This document shows positions 56,001-59,589 of a DNA stretch of 64,000 nt, in pieces. The notes below the pieces were generated by a model. It was given only the letters and a program-made list of their open reading frames with translations, was not told the DNA's origin and made no database searches. The DNA comes from Owenia fusiformis (taxonomy: Eukaryota > Annelida > Polychaeta > Sabellida > Oweniidae). Position numbers and translations under genes: made by a program. The stretch lies in contig CAIIXF020000011.1 in the NCBI GenBank assembly GCA_903813345.2, forward strand, positions 9,334,842 to 9,398,841, written 5' to 3'. The number at the start of each line of letters is the position of its first letter. Positions within the stretch are counted from its first letter, which is position 1.

Positions 56001-58109
56001 TTGTAAAGGTTGTACTTCTGGAGGAGATCTTCCAGCTCACTGATATCATCCTCTACACCTAGAATGAAAGATTAGTTAATATAAAATCATATTTCAATGA
56101 GCTCACTATAGAAAGGCTTTAAAAACTTTATCTGCACACAAACTATATCTGAATGAGAATTATTTATCCACTACATAGACTACATTTATATTAGTATATT
56201 CAGCAACAAACGGAAGATAAGTTGATGAATGAGAATACACTCAACATGGGGAATAGCAAAACAAATGAACTGTGTGGTGGTTTTAGTATTTCTATACAAT
56301 TAAGAGTATTCTCTACAAGAATGTTTACTTAATTTCATACTAATTCCACTCTGCAACTCAAGATTGACCCAATGCAGTTCTATTTGGGTGGTGTCTATTT
56401 GGAAATAAACTCACCCATGTATGGTGCATCCAAGCCTTGTAGCCGATTCAAAATGTACAGCAGCTTTCTTGTAATGGAAGGTCCCTCTGCTGCCAAACAC
56501 CTGACCACCTGATGCAAATTAGTTCCAAGATTGCTCTTTAGATGGAAACATTGGAATAGATCTCTTAAGTGGGAGACAATTTCAGCCATCTCTATAGAAG
56601 TGAATGGACTGGGGGCATCTATGTTTTCCCAAATAGTCTCAAGTGCTTTCGCTGCTGTGCTATCAATTCCCAATATGCGTTGCAGATGCTCATAAACAGA
56701 TCGGAAATTGCTCTCGTAATCAGATCTGTAAAATAAGGTACACCTGTACATTGTATTATCATCAACTGCAAATCAAGGCATTTACATACTGTAAGCCCCT
56801 TGTGTATGACACAGCTATATGAGATCACTGCATGGATTTCACAAGATATCCCCACTGTAGTGCTGGGGCCCAACCCTCCCAAATATACTGTACTTACATT
56901 TTTTGAGGCAGGAGAACTGGGCATGCTCTATCCACAAGATATCCCCAATGTAATGCTAGGACAGGCAGCCAAGTAGATCCACTCTGATGCTTCTCCTGGC
57001 AGACAGTTAAGAACCTTGTAGCCCAGAAAAGACCCTCACACACCTACATTTACAATTCACATACAAAACACAATGTAAAATAGAGCAATGCTAAAGGCCA
57101 ATGGTAGCAAATACTGTCAAACTGAAGGCATTATGTGCAAAAATTCTTCACTGAATCAAATGCCATGTAAAAAGTCAATTCATTTAGACACAATAAATAA
57201 TCTCACATGTTTTAGTTTTGGAATTTCTTTGCAAGATTTAGAATTTGCAAGAAAGGTGTGTAATTTCCTGGCCAGTCCCTAAATGGAGAGGGGCCATTTG
57301 GGATTTTGTCAAGCAATGGTGCAATGCCAACTGAGAAACTTGTCATATGAGGATATTTCAATAAGTTCAAAGATTTCTGACCTGTTTGTAGTGCTGATCT
57401 GATACACCAGGCATTGATGATAGATGCAATTCCACTGCTTTGTACCATGTGGTATAGAAGGGCTGCAGATGGGCCACCACTGGATGGGGAAGACTCTCCA
57501 TTGGCAGCTTGCCTATAACATACAAGAAAGGCTATACTATACAATGAATACAAATCACATAAAACATTAGCACTCAATTGGTACAATTTCTAACTGTAAA
57601 AAGAGGACCCAAATCCCTTTGCTCACACAGTGACACATTGTGTTTGGAAAGGATTAACGTTGTACAGAAAAACTCTTTTTGTCCAAATTACATGAGTTAG
57701 TTAAACAGTTATGGAGTTACTTTAAAACGATTTTTAATCACAAAACCTCACTGTGCCAGCCAAAAAAGCAAATCCACAGCTTTGCATTATAAGTCATTTT
57801 TGCCCATTCATATTTCAAATATATGTAAATAATTTCACCTCAAGGCTACATTCAGATATTTTACCAGTGGCATGATTAGAAATGCATGTAGGTGCAGTTT
57901 GATTTATAACTTCACCTAATGTGTCAAGTCTCTTCATGAAAGAAGCAAATAATTATTTTTACTTATTACACATGGATTTAGTACCTAAATGTGCCCCATG
58001 TGACAGCTGGAGAAGGCTCAGATTACGACGTGTTTTAGTTGTGATTTCTACCTTTAGATGTCTCTGAAGGAGCATATGACTTTGGGCCAGTTTGCTCAGC
58101 AGATGAAGT
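10827..58109 (-). CDS. MDN1: Midasin (MDN1/Rea1), 3' part of the gene (43 exons, joined)
   Basis: Midasin is the dynein-like AAA ATPase of the nucleolus and nucleoplasm that pulls NLE1/Rsa4 and WDR12/Ytm1 off pre-60S particles; the C-terminal MIDAS domain grips their UBL domains. Forty-three exons chain in phase on the minus strand from 58109 to the stop at 10827-10829, about 2,920 residues. The order is: linker (58109-35315), Asp/Glu-rich segment (33481-15153), basic/helical neck (13129-13043), MIDAS/VWA domain (12676-11987) and last exon. Landmarks are KWNDINFF, QINLRKRKALAELFK, SRCRGFIEH, ELDKQMGD, EALDLPDDLNLD, DEQVKKRLKTVDS, DDSSSMDD and DALRQWFEIVTAS. The six-AAA ring is beyond the right edge. 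One exon is tandemly duplicated. Confidence 0.96.
11142..11876. mobile_element. TA-flanked inverted-repeat element in the last MDN1 intron
   Basis: Inverted ends GAGAGGTTAAGCTACAC (17 bp perfect) with TA duplications at 11140-11141 and 11877-11878. Both subterminal regions repeat CTTGAACGTGAACTTCAATGCG-like words. No transposase. It carries a reversed fragment of the CGGAG-family repeat (about 11280-11545), so it is a nested or acquired composite. Confidence 0.8.
11280..11545 (-). repeat. CGGAG-family fragment, reversed
   Basis: Starts with the reverse complement of the family 3' end (ATCCCACGAACGAAGTTCGG) and ends with that of its 5' end (GGGATTTGCTACG...GTTGC). Compare 14277-15043. Confidence 0.7.
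11987..12676 (-). CDS. MDN1: MDN1 exon w41: MIDAS/VWA domain
   Basis: Acceptor ACTTTCAG, donor GTTTGT. 230 codons, phase 0-0. Helical lead-in (EAWLKYEAVTSSLSQELCEQ), then RRTKPSKRQYQIMLAIDDSS with the metal-site D-x-S-x-S (DDSSS), FGETVQLLHPF, and LLLVISDGRG carrying the distal MIDAS Asp. This domain binds UBL domains of NLE1/Rsa4 and WDR12/Ytm1. All visible metal-ligand residues are intact. Confidence 0.98.
13043..13129 (-). CDS. MDN1: MDN1 exon w40 (neck helix)
   Basis: Acceptor GTTTCAG, donor GTAAGT. 29 codons, phase 0-0. Reads DVEQLRKDLEQQLQSWRQST, an amphipathic helix just before the VWA domain. Confidence 0.94.
13212..14212 (+). repeat. CGGAG-family element with internal units
   Basis: Begins CCCCACTGAGTAGCAAATCC and ends near TATATCCCCTCGTTCATTTG. 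Holds about three diverged units with GAATTTCGCGAGACAA, GGCGACCATTTTGAAAA and AACCAGGAGTCA, then a GACA/GACGGACGG microsatellite at 14049-14110. Confidence 0.75.
14277..15043 (+). repeat. CGGAG-family element, second copy
   Basis: Begins GCAACTCCGCGGAGTAGC and ends ACCGAACTTCGTTCGTTGGG ATAAT. Contains GGCGGCCATCTTGAAAA and a GGACGGACGGACTGAC microsatellite (14953-15003). No protein. Its 3' 480 bp is almost identical to 24268-24755. Confidence 0.85.
15153..15356 (-). CDS. MDN1: MDN1 exon w39
   Basis: Acceptor TGTATAG, donor GTGAGT. 68 codons, phase 0-0. Contains RDEKINTDGERVDTQMVPRS and STIHTQLETLHG; the STIHT segment precedes the MIDAS domain in midasins. Confidence 0.94.
15357..16218. other. 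MDN1 intron, unique sequence
   Basis: AT-rich; I see no repeat family or exon. The plus-strand frame 15863-16051 has no recognisable motif. Confidence 0.5.
16219..16383 (-). CDS. MDN1: MDN1 exon w38
   Basis: Acceptor TATCCAG, donor GTACTA. 55 codons, phase 0-0. Begins KAEEAGLYEHIKDSESHYDT with QTMDVATDDQQQ; YxHIK...DaQT.DvA is conserved. Confidence 0.95.
16488..18350. mobile_element. TCACACCA-family inverted-repeat element
   Basis: Ends TCACACTAAACC and TTGGTGTGA flanked by TA. The left ~200 bp matches the reverse complement of 36480-36614 and the right ~110 bp matches the reverse complement of 35837-35960, showing one family in opposite orientation. A satellite block (17130-18055) has inserted or expanded inside. 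No transposase frame. Confidence 0.7.
17130..18055. repeat. ~120-bp tandem satellite block (AGGTCATTGAAGGTCAAATC family)
   Basis: Head AACAAGGCATTAACATGACA, then about seven diverged units containing GATTTGAACTTCTGAGAAC, TAGATGATTTTGAAAAAA, AATTTGAAGCAAGTTGAA and GACCTTGAGAAGGTCATTG, then a tail with GATCGCCAATCACCAACCGC. Related blocks occur at 27955, 34717, 47690, 48810 and 50520. Confidence 0.88.
18493..18593 (-). CDS. MDN1: MDN1 exon w37
   Basis: Acceptor ATTTAAG, donor GTAGAC. Phase 1 to 0. Reads DRSLGSTDEQVKKRLKTVDS, strongly conserved across midasins. Too short to appear as a long frame. Confidence 0.95.
18951..19068 (-). CDS. MDN1: MDN1 exon w36 (acidic region end)
   Basis: Acceptor ATTACAG, donor GTAAAA. 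Phase 0 to 1. Contains GTGVSEHEQAEGHEGHDSQ and SKRKP; the E.AEGHE and KRKPG motifs recur in midasins. Confidence 0.95.
19265..20279. repeat. 26-bp tandem array
   Basis: About 39 head-to-tail copies of a 26-bp unit containing TTGAACTGACTCAACAGAG and CATTACA, with CATAG/CAATAG/CAAAG variants. No unique spacers. In an MDN1 intron. Confidence 0.96.
20335..20508 (-). CDS. MDN1: MDN1 exon w35 (acidic region)
   Basis: Acceptor TTTTTCAAG region (AG at 20509-20510), donor GTAGGA. 58 codons, phase 0-0. Lys/Glu/Asp-rich, ending HDAAGQSDNTQEE. A 26-bp tandem array follows in the intron. Confidence 0.85.
20978..21115 (-). CDS. MDN1: MDN1 exon w34 (acidic region)
   Basis: Acceptor CTCCAAG, donor GTTGGG. 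46 codons, phase 0-0. Pro/Glu-rich, reads PVEPPEQETTERPPSEEV and ends ESRIDPQ. Sequence itself is poorly conserved, so identity rests on phase and position. Confidence 0.8.
21294..21424 (-). CDS. MDN1: MDN1 exon w33 (acidic region)
   Basis: Acceptor TTTAAAG (weak tract), donor GTATTT. Phase 1 to 0. Contains PHDIDVMKEEGASQEGEEEP and SDETDENVNQ; P.DID.M.EE is conserved. Confidence 0.9.
23195..23545 (+). repeat. GAGTGATTTTGGACAGTGG repeat cluster
   Basis: Four to five interspersed copies of GAGTGATTTTGGACAGTGG followed by TTCCAGACAGTGCGGTGCGG, separated by unique DNA, inside the long-arm element. Confidence 0.85.
23751..24264 (+). pseudogene. Broken transposon-associated gene
   Basis: A start MSERSLRKRSSAL is followed by a frameshift into CEKDLKYLKGNTKESLTKC, a stop, and then an open frame with IGGRCLISAEAWYHNTCRRN. 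The Cys..Cys then AEAxYHxxCRR pattern recalls uncharacterised multi-copy proteins of marine invertebrates; I cannot name a domain. The frame ends where a CGGAG-family repeat begins (about 24266). Confidence 0.6.
24268..24755 (+). repeat. CGGAG-family fragment, 5'-truncated
   Basis: Starts TGCAATCTACTCTTAATTGC and ends at ACCGAACTTCGTTCGTTGGG; nearly identical to the 3' part of 14277-15043, with an expanded GGAC/TGAC microsatellite (24620-24715). Truncates the broken gene. Confidence 0.88.
27058..27367 (-). CDS. MDN1: MDN1 exon w32 (acidic region)
   Basis: Acceptor TCTTACAG, donor GTAATG. Phase 0 to 1. Contains Asn/Asp/Glu/Gln-rich sequence and PEPEALDLPDDLNLDEND, a hallmark of midasin. Confidence 0.97.
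27668..27804 (-). CDS. MDN1: MDN1 exon w31 (acidic region)
   Basis: Acceptor TATTCAG, donor GTAAAT. Phase 1 to 0. Contains DELDKQMGDVDDNEDKLDEQ followed by IWGDDEPEDQEQK, the ELDKQMGD...KLDEQ.WG motif. Confidence 0.97.
27955..28115 (+). repeat. Head fragment of the GGTCATTGAAGG satellite family
   Basis: Shares AAGGCATTAACATGACAAAA and TGTCACCACC with 17130 and 34717, then breaks off after one unit. Confidence 0.8.
28499..28556 (+). ncRNA. tRNA-like SINE head or degraded tRNA
   Basis: TAGCCCTGTGGTAGAATGC fits a Pol III A box (TRGCnnAGTGG), followed by GCTCGCTCAGCACGCAGG, typical of tRNA-derived SINE heads; the expected B box about 45 bp on is degenerate (GCATTCATGATC). It abuts the start of the large minisatellite. 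Probably inactive. Confidence 0.5.
28556..32160. repeat. 3.6-kb minisatellite rich in CCACGCC boxes
   Basis: About 120 half-units of 28-31 bp alternating between AAGCCACGCCCCTTTCTTCG+T-run and TAGGCCACGCCTCTTTTCTCG+T-run, so the repeat period is about 59 bp. The near-absence of stops on the minus strand creates spurious frames (for example 31321-32034). It lies in the MDN1 intron between exons w30 and w31. Confidence 0.98.
32184..32285 (+). repeat. Fragment of CGGAG-type dispersed repeat
   Basis: CAAATATGAACAAAATCGCT, TTTTCGAGTTACAGC and AAAGGCGGCCAT resemble the internal parts of the 38290 and 37535 copies. Confidence 0.5.
32400..32880 (+). mobile_element. LINE reverse-transcriptase 3' remnant
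   Basis: Reads RPHRSLLARLRCRSLQLSIE, GRLTN and ICQVCSDS, then after a frameshift YTDIRDCFLDSIKNLL. R..LAkLR...L.lE.GR followed by a C..C zinc-knuckle-like end is typical of the C-terminus of non-LTR retrotransposon ORF2 in marine invertebrates. Broken, plus strand, antisense to MDN1. Confidence 0.7.
32996..33131 (-). CDS. MDN1: MDN1 exon w30 (acidic region)
   Basis: Acceptor ATGTAG, donor GTATAG. Phase 0 to 1. Reads LEDAFKQGEEKKEED and EMSEDFDGKTQDGDKQ; EDFDGK is a midasin signature. The next intron carries the 3.6-kb minisatellite. Confidence 0.95.
33347..33481 (-). CDS. MDN1: MDN1 exon w29 (start of acidic region)
   Basis: Acceptor GTTCTAG, donor GTAAAG. 45 codons, phase 0-0. Begins GFCLPAEFSDE and contains GEGQKDVSDQIETEDQ, the conserved start of the midasin D/E-rich region. 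Confidence 0.97.
33482..34097. other. MDN1 intron, unique sequence
   Basis: No repeat or exon recognised, apart from AGACAATTTATTG at 34052-34064, which recurs at 34250-34262 on the other side of the palindrome. Confidence 0.5.
34098..34250. repeat. Perfect long palindrome (foldback)
   Basis: Two 66-67 bp arms that are exact reverse complements (outer word TACAAAGTTGTTG, inner GTAGGATGTCCA) around a ~20-bp spacer AGTAGATGAAGAAGTAGGA. Looks like a small foldback element or a very recent inversion-duplication. Confidence 0.95.
34717..35295. repeat. GGTCATTGAAGG satellite block
   Basis: Begins AAGGCATTAACATGACAAAA and carries four to five units of the 17130-18055 family; runs up to the intron flank of MDN1 exon w28B. 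Confidence 0.9.
35315..35524 (-). CDS. MDN1: MDN1 exon w28, copy B (duplicated exon)
   Basis: Acceptor TTCTGCAG, donor GTAAAG. 70 codons, phase 0-0, ending LAAK. Identical to copy A in protein except for the last two residues next to the donor; one synonymous Phe codon difference (TTC here, TTT in A). Its conventional donor suggests it is the ancestral exon. Confidence 0.88.
35321..35836. repeat. MDN1: 258-bp tandem duplication including an MDN1 exon
   Basis: Two direct copies (35321-35578 and 35579-35836) that I can distinguish at one exonic base (GATGTGAAGC against GATGTAAAGC) and at the edges. The second copy ends where the TCACACCA-family element begins. Confidence 0.95.
35573..35782 (-). 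CDS. MDN1: MDN1 exon w28, copy A (duplicated exon)
   Basis: Acceptor TTCTGCAG, candidate donor GTAATA. 70 codons, phase 0-0. Reads VLNRFTSLINHIKLGHNF and DQYCLLVEFFVTKSVATYRG, ending LASR. It is followed by a 48-bp intron and an almost identical copy B. Inclusion of both would insert 70 residues in frame. Confidence 0.8.
35837..36613. mobile_element. TCACACCA-family element, tandem ends
   Basis: Ends TCACACCAAACTAGTTCT and its complement, with TA at both flanks. A second 5' end (TATCACACCAAGCAAG) lies at about 36208, so 36208-36613 alone could be a ~405-bp unit and 35837-36207 a second partial copy. Confidence 0.8.
36843..37415 (-). CDS. MDN1: MDN1 exon w27 (large)
   Basis: Acceptor TTTCTAG, donor GTATGT. 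191 codons, phase 0-0. Contains SYVPYLVEIQELFSLPS, an STINQSHDN stretch, ESLITEVLLGVQNILK and an acidic loop EEEANNGRDEED. Confidence 0.95.
37535..37700 (+). repeat. CGGAG-type repeat fragment
   Basis: GAGTTATAGCAAAAATGTAA, AATGGCTGCC and ACTGAACTTCGTTTGAT resemble the family 3' region. Confidence 0.5.
37723..37996 (-). CDS. MDN1: MDN1 exon w26
   Basis: Acceptor TTGTAG, donor GTTAGT. Phase 2 to 0. Contains CLESLSKFTSSDEQYVPPQD, DCLHSLLTATVTTLDHFLIL and LVNVLQKLR. Confidence 0.92.
38290..39375 (+). repeat. CGGAG-family element with ~170-bp internal tandem units
   Basis: Begins CAGCAACTCCACGGAGTAGC. Five to six diverged units contain AATCCATCCACTGGTATTTG, ATGGCGGCCATTTTGAAAT, TTCTCGAGCAGAGCTCCT and GGCATCAGCATATAAAATTT. 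Ends near GCCCGGACACACGAACGG. Confidence 0.9.
39410..40060 (-). mobile_element. Reverse-transcriptase C-terminal fragment (LINE-like)
   Basis: The frame 39650-40030 reads VSDPDLSGNIPRNQSYGIFI and SQIIRISRICSQLEDATELP. SGNIPR..SYGiFISQliR is a recurrent C-terminal motif of retroelement polymerases in marine invertebrates; I cannot fix the clade. N-terminus missing, minus strand. Confidence 0.65.
40124..40239 (-). CDS. MDN1: MDN1 exon w25
   Basis: Acceptor TTTCTAG, donor GTAATA. Phase 0 to 2. Reads DLGLDNISRCRGFIEHILTL, matching the LG..N..RCRGFIEHLL motif of midasin. Confidence 0.96.
40438..40543 (-). CDS. MDN1: MDN1 exon w24
   Basis: Acceptor CTTACAG, donor GTAATG. Phase 2 to 0. Reads GETWRGCPGYMYKCVARRAQ. 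The 5' half of this exon and its acceptor are repeated twice more just upstream (40578-40750), so other acceptors are possible. Confidence 0.88.
40481..40750. repeat. MDN1: ~100-bp triplication overlapping MDN1 exon w24
   Basis: Three direct copies starting CAACACATTTGTACATGTAA at about 40481, 40578 and 40682; each includes the exon start, CTCTCCATGTCTCCCCTA, and a CACCTGTAAGACAGAG acceptor region. Confidence 0.9.
40906..41164 (-). CDS. MDN1: MDN1 exon w23
   Basis: Acceptor ATTTCAG, donor GTAAGT. Phase 1 to 2. Contains QINLRKRKALAELFKYLALL and GLSYRKGL, one of the most conserved midasin linker segments. Confidence 0.97.
41360..41507 (-). CDS. MDN1: MDN1 exon w22
   Basis: Acceptor TTTGCAG, donor GTAAGC. 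Phase 0 to 1. Contains ILGKLPTLTRRIRQHSSSLM and TGLEELT. Confidence 0.94.
41703..42900 (-). mobile_element. 5'-truncated LINE with intact 3' end
   Basis: An open frame from about 42885 to 41878 encodes the C-terminus of a non-LTR ORF2: QPILMYGSEIW, LKSILGVKTSTATLAVYGEL, RLSSHKLQIELGRH and the zinc-knuckle-like CNFCGEIENEVHFMIKCHLH. The 3' tail has AATAAAAG followed by (AT)n. No RT catalytic motif remains, so it is a dead-on-arrival copy with few lesions, in an MDN1 intron on the same strand. Confidence 0.88.
42936..43277 (-). CDS. MDN1: MDN1 exon w21
   Basis: Acceptor ATTCTAG, donor GTGAGT. 114 codons, phase 0-0. Begins NFVKIAKWNDINFFAMKQAV and ends QTAET. The downstream intron holds a LINE fragment on the same strand. 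Confidence 0.96.
43610..43719 (-). CDS. MDN1: MDN1 exon w20
   Basis: Acceptor AATTCAG, donor GTAATA. Phase 1 to 0. Reads DVLHILWNIYQYFSHF and TIEELIASQRDPLHKQLK, matching the conserved helix before KWND. Confidence 0.95.
43956..44239 (-). CDS. MDN1: MDN1 exon w19
   Basis: Acceptor ATCTTCAG, donor GTATAT. Phase 2 to 1. Contains SWDSCLKMVEWKTKENAAKW, the acidic patch around DGEDNKE, and FMEGATLGEYSVRLDMIYAF. Confidence 0.96.
44522..44616 (-). CDS. MDN1: MDN1 exon w18
   Basis: Acceptor TTTTCAG, donor GTAAGA. Phase 0 to 2. Reads EWEANAAKHVSLQTQLEAVT ending DWRKLELK; EWE..A..HVSL is a midasin signature. Confidence 0.95.
44824..45072 (-). CDS. MDN1: MDN1 exon w17
   Basis: Acceptor CTTTTCAG, donor GTAGGG. 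83 codons, phase 0-0. Contains YDIYHDSNVPEVILCQPIL and LLLVIGRILSFPITAPLMKF; the YDIYHD..v segment is characteristic of midasin. Confidence 0.95.
45269..45357 (-). CDS. MDN1: MDN1 exon w16
   Basis: Acceptor TTTTAG, donor GTAAAT. Phase 1 to 0. Reads LSGLDARLIGAHILAGRIIE. Confidence 0.92.
45529..45800 (+). repeat. CGGAG-family fragment
   Basis: Starts GCAACTCCCCGGAGAAGC and continues with ATTCTCGAGTAGAGGTTC and AAACATCAGCC, as in the 38290 copy; diverged. Confidence 0.7.
45987..46272 (-). CDS. MDN1: MDN1 exon w15
   Basis: Acceptor ATTAG after an ATT triplet run, donor GTAAGT. Phase 0 to 1. Starts DFEDVI and contains FELAAVHHNLFCSL and IEPFITGYKCAASLIRK. Confidence 0.94.
46525..46612 (-). CDS. 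MDN1: MDN1 exon w14
   Basis: Acceptor TTGCCAG, donor GTAGGA. Phase 2 to 0. Reads RTEEEIENDELALNFPSFQQ, a recognisable midasin RTEEE...FPSF segment. Confidence 0.94.
46925..47095 (-). CDS. MDN1: MDN1 exon w13
   Basis: Acceptor GTTTCAG, donor GTAAGA. Phase 2-2. Contains CGLLYLANHCLTKGLL and VEMENLQREKELLEASLYK, which leads into w14. Confidence 0.94.
47386..47561 (-). CDS. MDN1: MDN1 exon w12
   Basis: Acceptor TTTTTAG, donor GTAAGA. Phase 0 to 2. Encodes LECTVESLSRFPVQSRDNLD and MSHYVGSDEGKDLVSPTS. Confidence 0.93.
47690..47790. repeat. GGTCAAATC satellite fragment
   Basis: AGGTCAAATCTCAAATCGAA and GGTCAGATTTGAACTC match one unit of the 17130 family. Confidence 0.7.
47807..48125 (+). repeat. 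Dispersed ~330-bp repeat, copy 2
   Basis: About 90% like copy 1. Contains CAGGTTCGAGGTCG, close to a Pol III B box, which is degraded in copy 1. Confidence 0.9.
48126..48809. other. MDN1 intron, unrecognised sequence
   Basis: The plus-strand frame 48132-48371 (RNRFLIQEFILAVVHVLFER-like) might be a retroelement remnant, but I cannot support it. Nothing else seen. Confidence 0.4.
48810..49090 (+). repeat. Mixed fragments of the satellite and CGGAG-type repeats
   Basis: TTTCAAAGGTTGCTGAAGGT is satellite-like, then TTGAACAGGCATCG, AAAATGGTGTCCATTTTGAA and CATAAAGCATCAGGCAG are CGGAG-family words. Confidence 0.6.
49176..49256 (-). CDS. MDN1: MDN1 exon w11 (short)
   Basis: Acceptor TTGTAG, donor GTATGA. 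27 codons, phase 0-0. Reads MLHGMKQAIYAVSTMGQRIN. Too short to stand out as an open frame, but its phase and helical sequence fit. Confidence 0.88.
49340..50090 (+). repeat. Dispersed repeat, copy in inverted relation to 1-430
   Basis: Starts TCAGATGCGAGTAGGTAGTT and ends with ATGTCCAGTAAAAGAAAATA and GGGGAATCTCCCTAAC words; both ends match the reverse complement of 55-430. Confidence 0.85.
50218..50454 (-). CDS. MDN1: MDN1 exon w10
   Basis: Acceptor TTTTTAG, donor GTTTGT. 79 codons, phase 0-0. Contains VQQFLKAMRREYPLYRDILV and PWLLGIAQ. Confidence 0.94.
50520..51004. repeat. GGTCATTGAAGG satellite block
   Basis: Four units of the 17130 family with the tail AACCACCAATCGCC; sits just 5' (in gene order 3') of exon w9's donor. 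Confidence 0.88.
51051..51239 (-). CDS. MDN1: MDN1 exon w9
   Basis: Acceptor TTCCAG, donor GTATAA. 63 codons, phase 0-0. Starts VAEIENELHVRNWHSELSRG and ends IRLQPTQ. Confidence 0.94.
51471..51891 (-). CDS. MDN1: MDN1 exon w8
   Basis: Acceptor CTTTCAG, donor GTTTGT. 421 nt, phase 2 to 0. Contains ILLNAIVPILGLPHNTVTSA, LAWCQVGLLREYLLAPVGPV and ends LNYLKQE. Confidence 0.95.
52113..52324 (-). CDS. MDN1: MDN1 exon w7
   Basis: Acceptor TTTTCAG, donor GTAAGT. Phase 0 to 2. Contains SLTQAVFTLLVDRKEQ and LSHLLWMHAPWIEKNYAS. Confidence 0.94.
52488..52616 (-). CDS. MDN1: MDN1 exon w6
   Basis: Acceptor TTTTAG, donor GTTTGT. 43 codons, phase 0-0. Reads EILLDFYQIRHSNPLMTNMG and DELPLDQQ. Confidence 0.92.
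52859..55747. mobile_element. 2.9-kb non-autonomous DNA transposon with subterminal arrays
   Basis: About 43-bp terminal inverted repeat beginning CCCTTATAAAAAATTCAACC, flanked by ATAGGA (52853-52858 and 55748-55753). Subterminal regions on both sides carry many copies of CAACCATTGT / ACAATGGTTG-type words in both orientations. The interior (53300-55480) is AT-rich with no transposase; it contains a 21-bp tandem at 54194-54285 (TTGAACAGCTAATTAAAACGG). Confidence 0.88.
54194..54285 (+). repeat. 21-bp tandem repeat
   Basis: Four copies of TTGAACAGCTAATTAAAACGG with small changes, inside the 52859-55747 element. Confidence 0.92.
55772..56058 (-). CDS. MDN1: MDN1 exon w5
   Basis: Acceptor ATTCTAG, donor GTATGT. 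Phase 1 to 0. Contains ELEDLLQKYNLYNP, LWPLHYYFSQLAESHLLI and PLALMPWADQ. A 2.9-kb transposon fills the next intron. Confidence 0.93.
56415..56725 (-). CDS. MDN1: MDN1 exon w4
   Basis: Acceptor TTTTACAG, donor GTGAGTT. Phase 2 to 1. Contains EHLQRILGIDSTAAKALETI and NRLQGLDAPYM, helical linker sequence. Confidence 0.92.
56898..57043 (-). CDS. MDN1: MDN1 exon w3
   Basis: Acceptor ATGTAG, donor GTAAGTA. Phase 0 to 2. Begins VCEGLFWATRFLTVCQEK; a TAG stop immediately upstream in frame forces this acceptor. Confidence 0.88.
57382..57512 (-). CDS. MDN1: MDN1 exon w2
   Basis: Acceptor TTATAG, donor GTCAGA. Correct frame (chosen because it joins w1 and w3 in phase) reads KLPMESLPHPVVAHLQPFY and ends DQHYKQ. 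A different frame here is also open but does not splice in phase, so it is a shadow. Confidence 0.8.
57513..57984. other. MDN1 intron, no feature seen
   Basis: No repeat or extra exon; phases of w1 and w2 join directly. Confidence 0.6.
57985..58109 (-). CDS. MDN1: MDN1 exon w1 (5'-most in window)
   Basis: Acceptor GTTTCAG, donor GTACTA. Enters in phase 2 and leaves in phase 1. Encodes LHLLSKLAQSHMLLQRHLK and continues through RRNLSLLQLSHGAHL. An earlier possible donor (GTAGAA at 58050) would break the phase with w2, so the longer form is preferred. Confidence 0.75.
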
Positions 58110-58620
58110 CTGAAACAAACATTGTAAACAATAATAATTATGATATACACCGATGTATAGTAATAGAGCACAGTTGTTATCAATGTAAAGGTAAGGGAGC
58201 ATATCAAAAGTTCAATGTAGGATTATTAACTGTATTTGCACAGTTAATCTGTGACCCCCCTCTATAACTGTGTTTGAGAAATGTTGATATGCATTATTTC
58301 GAAAGTTACACTATATCTAACATTGAAATCTGTATTTTTACATGTACAGTAGCCCTAGAGCTAATATGCACCAGCACAGAACTGCAGGGTCATTTGAAGT
58401 AATATGAAAGGCATTTGGATACATGCAACGCATACTCCAATTTTGTTTGATCATTTTCGTATTCCGACCACATTTTATTAGCCTTGTCAATGATCTTGTA
58501 GTTTCGCTCGGAGTTTTTCGATTTGAACCACACCCCATTTACAAACTTCTCGTATTTATTACTGGGTTTAGCAATCGTCCCTCCAATATTAAAAGGTTAT
58601 ATGTCCACTTGTACCATATT
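58110..58620. other. MDN1 intron, upstream flank of the 4.4-kb element
   Basis: No exon or repeat recognised; overlapping open frames are low complexity. Confidence 0.5.
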
Positions 58621-59589
58621 CACGGGTAGTATCTAAAGCCCCGCTATGATTTAAAAATCGCGAGCAAGTTCCCGCTGAAATCGCGAGGAATAAAAAGAAG
58701 TCATGGGTTCTTTTTGTGTTCTTGAATTGTATGATTTACAAAACGTTTTCTTTTAATTTTTCCCAATGATTACATGGTATTGAGACTAAAAAAGCAACTG
58801 CTGGAAAAAATGTATCACGGGCGGTCGTTCTGTGGTTCGTTATTTGTCAATTGAAGAGAGAAAGTATCTTTTTGAATCTTTATCTATATATTTCTATACG
58901 TTATTGGTGAAGAACGATGTTGTCCTGTGGTTGAAATAACGATAGTGATATGAAATAAAGATGTACCGAGTTTCACTTCCTAAAGCTTTACAGAACATTT
59001 TATATTTAAATTTGATCATATCCCTCAAGGCCCCGCTTCTAGCAGGAGCAATTAAGCAAAGATCCCGCTGAAATCAGGAGGAGGCCCCGCTGAAAACATG
59101 AGGAGGTCCCGCTGAAAACAGGAGCAAGTGTCTCTCAAAAATGGAGTGAATCCCGATTATACCCTGAAAATCTCCCACTTTCGTACCCACCTTGATCCAC
59201 TATTGTACCCAGTTTGTTGAATACATTATTTGTCAATACAATTCTCGATAACAGCAAACACAACTGTTTAATATAATTCATATTATGATACATTGTTATG
59301 GAAAACTGCAGTATCATATTTTCATGCCATTTTACAGAATAAGAAAGATCATCTGAGAAATGTGATGAGTATTAGATCGGACAAAATGTTAAACATTTAA
59401 CCTCATTTTCATAATTTGAAGTAATATAAGATATTCTGTATTCTCTGTATTGCAACTGTCCCCTCTGTTCCATCTTTGAGTACAAGTCGATATTCAGTAA
59501 GATACACGTATAAGCGTGCGTTTAGGTCAACCTAAAATGATTTAGTCAGAATAATGTTTATGAATATTATTCCTATATCAATCTCCTGT

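Noticed and set aside
57212-57586. Frame reading SSPSSGGPSAALLYHMVQ as an MDN1 exon
   Set aside because: It cannot splice in phase with neighbours; the other frame of the same exon does and gives a helical midasin-like sequence.
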